This document shows positions 47,076-57,901 of a DNA stretch of 64,000 bases, piece after piece; position 1 is the stretch's first letter; each line of letters begins with the position of its first letter. Made by a program: the position numbers and the translations under genes. This DNA comes from Sipunculus nudus (lineage: Eukaryota > Annelida > Sipuncula > Golfingiida > Sipunculidae): positions 98,146,330-98,210,329 of the forward strand of contig CM049307.1 of assembly GCA_026874595.1 (NCBI GenBank), in the 5' to 3' direction. The notes beneath the pieces are model-generated. The model saw only the letters and a program-made list of their open reading frames with translations. It searched no databases and had not been told where the DNA came from.

Positions 47076-50000
47076 TTTCATGTTAGTAACTGCTGGGAGT
47101 GATAGACTCATACAAAACTCTCCCATGCTGGAGTATACAGAATAAAACGCAACAGGTGCAAAATTCGGCTCTGCATTTTGCTGTTAAGCGTGTTTTATTC
47201 AATATCTCTGATTATTTGGCCTAGAAAAGATAGGAGATGGGGGTGGGGGGCCAGGACCAGGACCAGTCAACATGTCCCTCGCCACCTACACACGTTTCAC
47301 AGCGCTAATTAAAGAATGCCCCTGACCTGTAATCAACACTCCTCTCCTCCCCCTCAGTATTGAAATGGCTGAGAAGCCAAGACTATTCCTCCCGTTCGAT
47401 GTAAGCATTAATACTTGAACGACAACGAGAAATACATTATTTTACAGACTGTGGGCACTAAACATGAACGACAAATGGACAAGACCTGTTAAATTTAGCC
47501 AGCTTGAAGGAATGCTACCAATATAATAAAACCATTATATATTAACCATTAACCATAATGACCATTATAATAAAATTAATGGTGCACCTGAACAACAAAA
47601 CATAAATGCAATTTCAATCGTGAATTACGAAAATCTTGAATTAAGAAATCTAATCTCTTTGACGGGGTTGTTACAAAAGCAGTAAGTAGCAAACTTCATG
47701 GAAGACTTGCTGCTGTTACAAAAGTGATCCATGAAAGATATTAGTAAAAAAAACAACTTTTTTTCTCATGTGGCCTTAGCCAAGTGATCAACGCTTAGGA
47801 ATTGGGAGCTAAATGCTCTCGCATTTTAATCCTTCCAAGCGCCTCCGAGACAGAATTGTAGAACCTAAACAGGAGCTCAAGGATTTACTCCAATGTTTAA
47901 AATACAGCTTATGACATCCACATTATTCCTTGTTCTTTGGAATGGTAAAACCAGAAATGCAGACAGTTTAAAAGAAAAAAAAACATTTACTGTCATCGTC
48001 ATCTCAGCACTTTAGTCACTGTTCTTATAAGGTGATAGACATTTTCTTAAACATTTAATATATCATCATCTGCATTAAAGGTACTACGTTGAAAATGATT
48101 CCAATGGACTATCACTATGTAATATTACACCACCACTACACCACTATGTTTCTGAAATAATATCATCCGTACATTAACTGTTTATAAGTCCAACAAGTTA
48201 CATTTACATCAGGATATATTAAGTATTATTAAATATAAAAAAAAAAACATAAAATAGACATAAAAGTCATGAGTATGCTAACCTTATGTTAATTATCAAA
48301 TGAAAGTTAATTGTTAAATATTTAAAATGATCAGTTGTTTGAGTTTCAATCATTATTTGTTAGTTAATTTACTGACGGAAGTAAAAAGTTTTCAGGGAAT
48401 AAATGAAGGTAGCCCGTGCAATCGTCAGTTTAACGTCAATCTCTAAAAAGCCACTACTACCATTGTCAGGTTTTAGCTTCCTGCATTAAAATTGACAATA
48501 TAATTCTCGACAGAGTACCTATGTAATGAAACTAATTTTTTTTCTTCAAAATATTACTTGATGGTTTAAGCCAATGAGTCAATACACAATACAAGTATGA
48601 AAACCGGTCACAATAAATGAAAGAAATCATGTACACCTTTAAACGCCTCAGGATAGATTTAATCCATATACTATTTTTGGCCTTGGTCGTTATGTCAGTC
48701 TTCACATGGTTAGTAACGTTACTCGAGAATTAGGTGTACGGTTACGTTAGCAGGTCACTGGAATATCACTTAACATGTTAATAAGCATATTGAATATGAC
48801 AATGTAGGTGTCAGGTCATATGGGAGTCATATCTGACGTCAATTTAACAAATAATGATGTTACATTAATAACGAGTAGAGCGCTGAAGCTAAATTCAACG
48901 TATCACTTTCCTAAATATACAGAAACGTGCAGAAACACGAAAAATTAATTTCACGAATATTAATAATATTATGGAGATAAAAGTTTGGGGTGAATATTGT
49001 CGTAAGATAACTTTTAGAGTCTTATTAAATGGCATTATGATATCAACAGCATTTTTCTTGACGATATCGGATTTAAAATAGTCAGCATATTATAAGAACT
49101 AAAATCTACAAGTATACATTTTTTGTTTGTTTCTCATTTACATATGGATGACCAGGGGCGACATTCCCTCATTCTAAGGAACGGCGAAAGTAATAATTTC
49201 ACCCCTCTCCTTTTGCTTCATTATTAAACAAATCACTTAAAGGGGCTCAATCACCTAACCGACCTTTTTAAAAAAAAGGTAACCCTTTGAAGCTTTCACA
49301 AAAGATAGGCAAGTGAACGTGAATATCACCGCACACAGGCTGCTTGTTTTGTTTATATCAACGTGTTTATAATATGTGAGGGCCAGCCCAAATAATGAAA
49401 ATAAATTCAACAAGTGCCTCTGGCAGCAAGTCAGATAAGCCAGAGCTTTGGAAATTGCGTTTTGCAACAAATGACCTTTTATACTTCCGCATAAACGTAT
49501 ATGCAACCTAATACCTCAGGATATATGACTGTGTTGTCCATACATCCTTCATGAAGGCCGTATAAGAACTTTTTACAACAAAAATTACCCTTAGATCATT
49601 AATATATACACAGAGGAAGCCAGAAATTACATAAATTCCTTTTTTTTTTCAAAAGGTGTGTAAATGGGTACCTTTAAAATTTAATAGATCACTTTAGGAT
49701 TGTAGCGGGATTTGTAAATCTTTAAAAAATGTAAATTTCTTTATGAAGAATTCATATAATTGTGAGCTAATAGATTTTTCTAATTCCCCCTCTGGATCCC
49801 TGTTACAAGCTTCACTAGAGCGAAAGTAAGTGGTCTACCTTACAGGAGCATGCGTGGTCGAGTGGGCAGCGGGAGTAGGGCGTGTGATCGATGCACCAAC
49901 GGAATGCGTATTAAAACGGGGTGATCAATTATATATGCATTATTAACACCATCCATCAATCATGATGACGCTGGTGGGACTCATTCATAAAAAATATAGT

Positions 50001-51292
50001 AAATGTAAGTTGACATTCCGGTTAACAGATCTGGTGATTCTCGTGTATGGCGCTCCCGTATTCATACTATATCAGGCCGGAGCACGGAGCTACGGCCTGA
50101 GCCCTGTATAGCAGTGTTAATGTGTGACTGTTACAGTGTTCCATCAGTCTTTTAACGGGCCGGTCTTAAGCAGAACACCTAGAGCTGTCGATCAACTAAT
50201 ACAGAAGGTCAGCTTTCGGCCTGGTCCTACAGTAATACCAGCACAGACATAAATAGCTGAAGCGACTGTGGCTGTCTCGGACCTTGAGTTACCTGAATGT
50301 TGAGAACATGGACAGCGACCTCTCCTATAGTGTTATGTTCTCGAGGAAGTATTGTAACTGATATAAACGTGGTGGCAGTTAATGGTACCATATTGATGAG
50401 AGTCATAAAAAACCGGTGATCGATTATTTTATGTCCCACAAATGTATTTTATTTACACAATATTGACAAAGTAAATAGTCTGCTTGGACTACATCACGCT
50501 GAAAGATCAAGGTAAAGGCCGGGTTGTTGGCACTTATTCGTTGCACAAGGTTAAGTTTTAATGCTGTTCGCTGTTTTGTGCCCCGTCTTTTATTATATCT
50601 CTGGCAGATTAAGAATGTTTAATCGTGATCATATGACTTCTTCGGATGTGGCTTCATAATCGCTTATGATCAATCATCCAGAAATGCAATCGATTTATTC
50701 AATAATGAAGGATCAACAACAAATCATCGAAAGAATCGATAAATTGGTGTATCCTGTATAAACACCGAGCGAGCATGCTGCATAAGTTTTTGTTAATATT
50801 TACAATGCCGCGACATAGATATTACACCGCTAAATAAATCTATAGGTTGGCGATATATAAAATATGCTTAAATGACAAATACGTTGTTGGTGTCGATACA
50901 TACTCTGTGTTACTTAATTCGTTTAATATAAGAATCCTTATCGAAATAGCTCGATTTCGGCGTGAAAACATGCAGACTGCTGAGCGCATGAATGTCAGCA
51001 CATGCAGGAGATTTATTCTTGACATTCATAGATATATCATATCTGGAGATGGGGGACCATACGTCCCAAATAGCCGCAATAGGAACTAGAACGTTATTCT
51101 CTGTACCTTTGCCTGCCGCCCACGACAAGCACCAATTCATTCCTGGGTGTAGAGAGCGCACCCTTGTTGAAAAGACCAGGGGTTATAAAGCAAAGAGTCT
51201 TAGCGCGGAAGGGGTTTGAACCGGGATCGACCCTGAGGTCAAGTCCAGGGCACTATCCATGTTTATGTAATATGAATCCAAAGTAGGCGGAA
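47076..51292. other. Intergenic DNA, no gene recognised
   Basis: About 4.2 kb without supported genes. It holds GGACCAGGACCAG direct repeats near 47250-47268. Near 51207-51235 a GGTTTGAACCGGGATC string resembles a pol III B box, but no A box or tRNA fold was found. Small frames (49255-49506, 50227-50439, 50840-51219) overlap each other on both strands. Confidence 0.5.
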
Positions 51293-51834
51293 ATACTTTA
51301 ATATATTTATATGCATTTCCTGGCACGGAAAATTCTCCAGATTAACATGAGTGTACAAAGATAAAGACGATCTCAATATTATACACAAGGTCCAGAATTC
51401 AAGAGGGCGCTGAAGAGTTAAAATTTATGCAGCGACAGTTCATGCCAAGAATCCCAGCTCTGTAATAGTGATCTGAAAGAAATAAAGCAACATGTTCATC
51501 ACGTTACTTCCCTCCGATGTCTCGTCAACGACCCTGCCTACGACTAACTGTTTTTATAAGCCATACTTTAATATATTTATATGCATTTCCTGGCACGGAA
51601 AATTCTCCAGATTAACATGAGTGTACAAAGATAAAGACGATCTCAATATTATACACAAGGTCCAGAATTCAAGAGGGCGCTGAAGAGTTAAAATTTATGC
51701 AGCGACAGTTCATGCCAAGAATCCCAGCTCTGTAATAGTGATCTGAAAGAAATAAAGCAGCTTGTTCATCACGTTACTTCCCTCCGATGTCTCGTCAACG
51801 ACCCTGCCTACGACTAACTGTTTTTATAAGCCAT
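51293..51834 (+). repeat. 270-bp tandem duplication
   Basis: Unit 1 (51293-51562) and unit 2 (51563-51834) both start ATACTTTAATATATTTATATG and end TTTTTATAAGCCAT. I see only two differences (GCAACATG versus GCAGCTTG), so identity is about 99 percent. It is either a very recent duplication or an assembly artefact. Confidence 0.9.
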
Positions 51835-54739
51835 TTAAGTCCCGTTGTGAATAGCCGAGCTGCTGTGTCGCTGCCTGCCGGGATGAACCACTTTTCGTCA
51901 GCCCTTAATGGCTATGAATTCTCAATTCGGCGGGGACTCACAACGCATAACGTCCACAGCTATCACTGCATTAATGTGTAATCTTTTTTTTCGCAAGCCT
52001 TTCCACTCGTATGTGTTCCTTTCTATAGCTGATCCTATGGTGGCCCATAGGTCTAATTGTCGTCTTATAAATTGTCTCCGGCAAAAACAGATATTTTTTT
52101 TGTTTAGATTAAAATACAAATCATCTACCTGCACATTCATTAGAATTTACCTTATATCAAATCTATAATCGTTTATTTGAAGTAGCAAGACCGGCCTCAT
52201 AGACGTCCATATCCGTATCCCCGAGACTCCGTCTCTTGTTTCTATATACTGTTATACAAGAGACCTTGCTGCAATCATGAAGTTCAAATCCTACCTGATA
52301 GTACTCAAATGATACATACTGAAAATGAGAAACAATATCAAGAAAAATGAACTTCACTTCTTGTATGGCAATTTTACGATCCGGTTAAAATCTAACTATA
52401 AGCAGAACTAATCTCTGTAAGGTCTTAATATCGGCAAAATTTGAAAACATGTCATTTTTCATAAATTTGTTTATTACTATATAAGTCATTTTAATAGTTT
52501 ATTATTTATATTGCGTTCGTACCAGGTACACCTGTTCAGAAGCGCATTACAATACTGTTAATGACCTTGTCATTAAATGTTTTATCAGCAATTTGTTCAT
52601 CAATAAGAAAAGTAGCATTTTGCATTTTAAATTACCTGTTTATTCCCTACTAGGGATAAACATAATCACATGTATACCCCTAGGGAACTATCACATTTTT
52701 CAGTTGCTGATTGGCTGGCAAATGGAGCTGTTGATTGACTTACACCTGCTTGGGATGATGACCTGTCTTTTGAGCTTGAGCACCGCTTATCTTGATAAAC
52801 TTGGACCTGTTTATTGAGCCTTAATTAGTGTAAGCCAGGGTGGTCAACTAATTAAACCAGGGACATAATTAAACCAGGGACCAGGGAACTAATTAAAAGT
52901 TGTTGTCCTTGGACGATAAGCTTTGTCTTCGTCTGTGTTTGTTACTTACCTACTTCAGAATTGGCATCATTTTTTTTCATACATGAAATATCAGAGGAAG
53001 GAAACAATATCAATATTATAATATGAATTAAAGTTATTAAACTGTCACTTGCATTCATATTTCAGCCAGCGAACTAGAACAAAATTACTCTATCCCAACA
53101 GTTTCTGGCCATTTTATCAAATATGTGTGTATATTTTAAGATGATGTTTTTGTAAAATGCATATTTACTGCAATGTGTGAGATATATCGCGAGTTTATGA
53201 AAAACAATTCAAAAATATATTCAAACGAACTAGGAAATTAATATTTATATAAAACAGATCTAACAAAGGATATTCTGAAGATTAAAAGTATTAATATTTG
53301 ACTGTCAATGTATATGTTTAAGCAAAACTGAACCAAGGTAGTCTTACCATATTAAGACCTTAAGAATTCATTCGTAAATAAATAACATGACCTTATCATC
53401 TATCATCTGAACACCAATATAAGCTTCGGGATGGGAATGATGATTCTGAACTTATTACAAAAAAATTTAGAGAATATGTATAATACATATAATGTATAAT
53501 GCTGATAAATGCACGAATGTAACATTTATTTTTTATATCATTATTTGTATAACTTAGGTGCTAGTGTATATGAGCTACGAGAATGATTTGTGCCTGATGT
53601 GCTTTTAGATGTATTGATGATATTGGATGATATACATGTAGGTGAGCTCTCTCCTCAAGAAGTTTCCACTTGATTCTCTGATCCATTGAAGAATAAAGTA
53701 TTATTCTCTTATATTCTGGTCTTGTCTTATCTACACATACTAACATCATAGGTGACATTTCAATTATATTCTTTATTTGCCTGTATCCTTTTGAAAACCA
53801 TATCTCTCTATCTTTCTGTGATGATATTGAAATGTAAAAGGCAGAACAATTTATGTATAAAAAATTATGTAATTCATTTATAAAAAAAAAAGTTATCTCG
53901 ATCTCCAAAAAATAAAAGAGACCTGAAGATGGACAGGTATTTTTACCCTCCGCACATAAACAGTAACATCTCTTTAAACTGTGGCATTTAATAATTGGAA
54001 GCAGATTAGTGTTGCTATTGATTACCGTACCTGACATCAGCAACGGCAATCTTGTTTCTTGAAATGGAATTCATTTGTCAAGACTTAATTGGCTCTTTAT
54101 TTAATATTTTCCTAATTTAAATGTCTTCCGAGTCTAATTGAAGTTTGTTTTCTGCTAATTACAAAGCGAATAATTGAAAAATAGTTAGCAAAGGTGTTAA
54201 TGTGTTTGCTTCAGATAATGCCTGCTTACCATCGTGATGGACGGAAGCTCTGTTTAATCTATTCCGATGAAGTCCATCCCGTGTCCTGTTTTAACGCCAC
54301 TAGTTTATGATAGGGAAAACTGACCTGGCAAAACTTAAGTAAAAATGAGTAATTTTAAGTATCATGCATGGTTATGAAATATTAACAATATAACGGCCTA
54401 GTTGATTTGTCTGTATATATGTGAGATTCATCTTGTCGCTAGTCCGAGACCATTTGTCTTTCAGGGGAATCAATGGTTATGACGTTTTGTGTGACGTAAC
54501 AGATGGCCACTTGATGAAACGCTGACAAACATAACTGAAAAGAAGGCGACTGCTCTTAATCTTTGGTTGTGTGTTCGTTTTACTACTTTTTCTCTCATCA
54601 TGACGTCATGACTTTTCCCTTTCATCTGTGGCTTTAGGACAGTAAATACAAGGGCTTGTTTCTCTAAGTGCTTCCGCCGTGAGGGTATGCGTTCATTCCC
54701 GTTCGTGTGTGTGTATGTTGGGGGGAGGAGGATAAGGCT
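51835..54739. other. Intergenic DNA, no gene recognised
   Basis: Short AATTAAACCAGGGACNNAATTAAACC-type repeats occur at 52840-52905. A perfect CRE palindrome TGACGTCA lies at 54601-54608. The minus-strand frame at 53561-54049 (162 codons) is rich in S, I and H, has no transmembrane pattern or motif I can name, and is treated as chance. Confidence 0.5.
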
Positions 54740-54797
54740 GGGGGGGGGGGGGGGGGGGAGAGGGCTGGGGGTGGGAGCGGGGGGGGGGGGGGGGGGA
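54739..54797 (+). repeat. G-rich tract with quadruplex potential
   Basis: G-runs of 18 or more bases on each side of AGAGGGCTGGGGGTGGGAGC, so one strand offers well over four G-tracts within 60 bp. The run lengths are probably approximate. Confidence 0.85.
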
Positions 54798-55443
54798 GGT
54801 TGTGGGCCAATGAAGAATTGACTAGATTTTGGTGTAGGTTCGGATCATAATCTCAATCACAGGCAGTACTTCGGGATGAGGATTTCAAGTGTTTTTCTGT
54901 TTTACGGCTTGTATACAACGGCAATTTTAAAGTAAGAAAATTACATTGTTCGCAGAGCGTTTTTTAAACGTGTGCTCTTACTTCTGGGATGAAAGACCGT
55001 CTGCATTCACTATAAAGACCTCTACATGTTTGGGCTGGCAATGCTTGCTTGTGTTTAACCTGAAAATTACACCAAGCAAGTTAAACATTTCACAATAGTT
55101 CATTACGCATTTCAATTATTATGATAAAAAAAAATCTGCTCCTTTGCCGTACTAAAAAAATTTCACGAGAAACAGGTGGACAGGGATTAGGGAATACATT
55201 ACAGTAAACAAGTTATAAAATTTACATGTCATTCTCTTCGTTAGGTTTTATATAGCATTATTGCGCAAGAATATTTATTTATACGTCTGGCTTATCAAAG
55301 GCGTTGGTGATAGCAACATGCTTTTCTTGCAACATTTTTATCGGTATTTACATTCCTGGGATTTGATAATGCCCGAAATCAAGGGAAATAATTTCACAAA
55401 TAATAAGTAAAAGCAAATAATAATGCTTGAACCATGCTTAAAT
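54798..55443. other. Intergenic DNA
   Basis: Nothing recognised. Confidence 0.5.
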
Positions 55444-55449
55444 AATATA

Positions 55450-55536
<87 letters not shown>
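55444..55536. repeat. (TA)n tract
   Basis: About 93 bp of TA, broken by ACACACA near 55481-55487. Confidence 0.95.
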
Positions 55537-55540
<4 letters not shown>

Positions 55541-56090
55541 TATTCAAACCCAAACTCCCGGTCTTTGGGCATGAATGAGGATTTTTCATCCGTAGAAACC
55601 TTTAGCTTATAGCATATCCTCTTCTGAAGGGCAGGTTTTAGTGTTCAATATAAATTTCGACCACCAGCCATTCGCACCAGGCTCTCCTACCCAGGCCCCC
55701 CAAACCGGAAATTGATTTGTCGTCTGCCACATGTTTTTTCTAACTGTTTTCAGGAAATCAATAGGAAAAGCTGTGTATTAATTGTTCTTGTTCTTTTTGA
55801 TTAACCTTTTTAAAGAAATACACTGAAAAACAATTTATAAAAATTGATATAAAAGCTTAGTGGTCAGAGAGTTATTTAGAGTTCGCCAAGCTATTGCTGA
55901 TAAAAAATGATACTGAAAAAACCGAGAATATTTATTTACGTTCAATTTATTATAGCATTGATCTTCTTCGCATCAATTTTCTTAAATTCTTTAATCAGAA
56001 GAAATCTTAACAGCTGTGCTTTCTTATGTCTCATGCTGTGAAAGAATAACAGGATAATATTTCTTATTGCTAACCTGTAAATAAATAAAT
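55537..56090. other. Intergenic DNA next to truncated Gypsy element
   Basis: No gene recognised. The minus strand just before the TA tract reads AGAAGAGGATATGCTATAAG, the sort of sequence seen near retroelement ends, but I cannot assign it. Confidence 0.4.
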
Positions 56091-56932
56091 TCACAAGACA
56101 CACGGTTCCCTTTCCACAGGTACGTGCATAGTATTGGTTACCATAACAACATATTGTTTGAAAAGTTCTTTAGTTGTAAGATTTGAGTTATTTTTTGTCC
56201 TAGCAAATTCGACGTAGGTCTGTTCTTGGCGCTTTTCCCAATTTGTGAATTTCTGGCGGTAAGCCTCCGGAACTAACTCATAACCTTTTAGGATTAACCT
56301 TTTAACCAAGTCATAGTCAGCAGTGGCTTCTACTGAAAGCTGTGTGTAAATTTCTCTGGCCTTGCCAGTCAATACACTTTGTAATAGCATAGTCCAATTT
56401 TCCTTAGGCCATTTTAAATTTTCAGCTACCTTCTCAAAGTGTAAGAAATATTTATCAACCTCTTTTTCTTGAAAAGGTGGGACCAGTCTCATGTGTTTAG
56501 TAACATCTAAACTGTGAGTTGGGGCAGCACTTAGACTATGTTCTAGTTTAAGTCTTTCTAACCCCAGTCGTTTTGACTCAATTTCTTTTTCTTTTTCTAG
56601 TCTTCGTTCTCTTTCTAACCTTTCATTTCTCTTTCTAACCTTTCATGTTCTTCCCTGTTTTAATGCTAGCTCATGTTGCATTTCTAACTTTTTTAATTCC
56701 ATTTTTATAGCAAGACTGTCATTTTTTTTATGTTTCCACTTCACTCTCTTCAGTTATACCTTTACTAACTAGATCCTGGATGATTTTAGCAATGATATCA
56801 GGTTTTCTCAAAGCTTTTTTTCACATTTAGCCCTAAGTGTTGTCCCAAACGCAACAACTGTTCCTTTGTCAACTGTTCAAGTTGATCAATTTCGGGGTCG
56901 TCAGCAAATGTCTCAGGTTTGAAATCTGCCAT
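56091..56932 (-). pseudogene. Gypsy gag fragment, several frameshifts
   Basis: Gag forms the retroelement's particle. The reading starts at an ATG (56932-56930) about 120 nt after the primer site (MADFKPETFADD...). Then comes a charged, probably coiled-coil stretch (ERLERE, LEKEKEIESKRLG), then the capsid-like block at 56492-56205: MRLVPPFQEKEVDKYFLHFE, WTMLLQSVLTGKA and YELVPEAYRQKF, typical of Gypsy/SCAN-like gag. At least four frameshifts occur between 56830 and 56600, two of them in A7-A8 runs. The zinc knuckle, protease and everything downstream are missing. It is dead as it stands, and some shifts could be sequencing errors. Confidence 0.8.
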
Positions 56933-57050
56933 GTTAAGATGTTAAAACAATAACAAAAAAAAAACCACAGAGATAAATCCTGTAAACAATTTTTTGTAAG
57001 CAATATGTAATCTTGTAAACAATGTATGATAAAACAATAAACTATGAAGC

Positions 57051-57068
57051 ATTCCGGACGAGCCCCCC
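57051..57068 (-). other. Primer binding site, tRNA-Pro-like
   Basis: GGGGGGCTCGTCCGGAAT on the minus strand, 6 nt after the LTR. From memory it matches the complement of the tRNA-Pro 3' end (TGGGGGCTCGTCCGGGAT) at 16 of 18 positions. This position is where reverse transcription of an LTR element is primed. Confidence 0.7.
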
Positions 57069-57074
57069 GTTTTA

Positions 57075-57901
57075 TGTCACGGAACCTAATATCAACAGAT
57101 CACGTATGCGAGATGAACATTAATTTTGTAATGGAGATAAAAAATGTCTAGGGGAAGGATTAAAGAAGTCAGTTGTTTTTTTTTTGTTAATAAATAACTA
57201 TAATTTATTCATAAAACAACCCTAACATTACAATACACTAAATCAATACAATTACATAGTACAACAACAGTATAACAGCAAATCAATATAATCACACAGT
57301 AAAATAAACAAAGTGCACAGTACCTGGATACCACCACTGTCACAGCGATAGGTCCTTTAAAATGTATAAGCCGGACGAAAAGTTCACACAAATTCTCTCG
57401 GAGAATAACAGTCCAATGTAAAACTCTTGTTACAATTCCGAAAGTAATCTGAAGACCAAATAAGATTCGTCACAAAATCCAGAAGAAAATCTGTTGAAAA
57501 ACTATAATTGCCGCACTTATCGGGATAATTCCCACAAACTGACATACACGCTTCTGTGTCCGCTGGAATATTCTCTCACCTCTCTCTCTCGGCTTTAAAA
57601 CACAGCCCCCTATTTATAAATTCTCACCTCAAGCCGAGAATTTTTCATTTCTCGAACAATCTAAAGAATCTAACACAGTACACACGTTCAAAGAACATAC
57701 TAGAACAAAGAACGCTGTGTATCTAGGGTTCAACCAATGCGGATTAAACCGAGCCTGCAAAATCCGGCCAGGCGAGGCCGCTATAACACGAGCAACACGT
57801 GGCACACAAACAAAATGCCAACAACACATTGAACATCCGTGTGCACAATAAAACAATCATCTGTAAGACCGCTGCACACAATAAATGGGGCACCTGTAAC
57901 A
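57075..57901 (-). mobile_element. 5' LTR of the Gypsy-type element
   Basis: An 827-bp sequence reading TGTTACAGGTGCCC to GGTTCCGTGACA on the minus strand. It contains TATAAATAG (57618-57610) and AATAAA (57209-57204). It is closely similar along its length to the solo LTR at 14861-15683, with an extra 20-30 bp around 57765-57785. Confidence 0.85.

Larger units (their letters stand above)
56091..57901 (-). mobile_element. Gypsy-type LTR retrotransposon, 5' part only
   Basis: Minus-strand element with a 5' LTR (57901-57075), a 6-nt gap, a tRNA-Pro-like primer binding site and a broken gag. There is no pol and no 3' LTR. Gag homology fades near 56200-56100 and the sequence becomes unrelated, so the 3' part was deleted. 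Its outer LTR edge directly joins a 33-bp satellite at 57902. The solo LTR at 14861-15683 belongs to the same family. Confidence 0.85.

Noticed and set aside
51195-51260. tRNA gene or tRNA-derived SINE (GGTTTGAACCGGGATC)
   Set aside because: No A box, no cloverleaf arms and no repeated 3' tail could be found.
53561-54049. 162-codon minus-strand gene
   Set aside because: No domain, no splice sites or promoter. Composition fits AT-rich chance reading.
55537-55680. A second Penelope-like 3' end beside the (TA)n tract
   Set aside because: The position and style are suggestive, but no GIY-YIG residues and no CTGATGA/GAAA hammerhead core are present.
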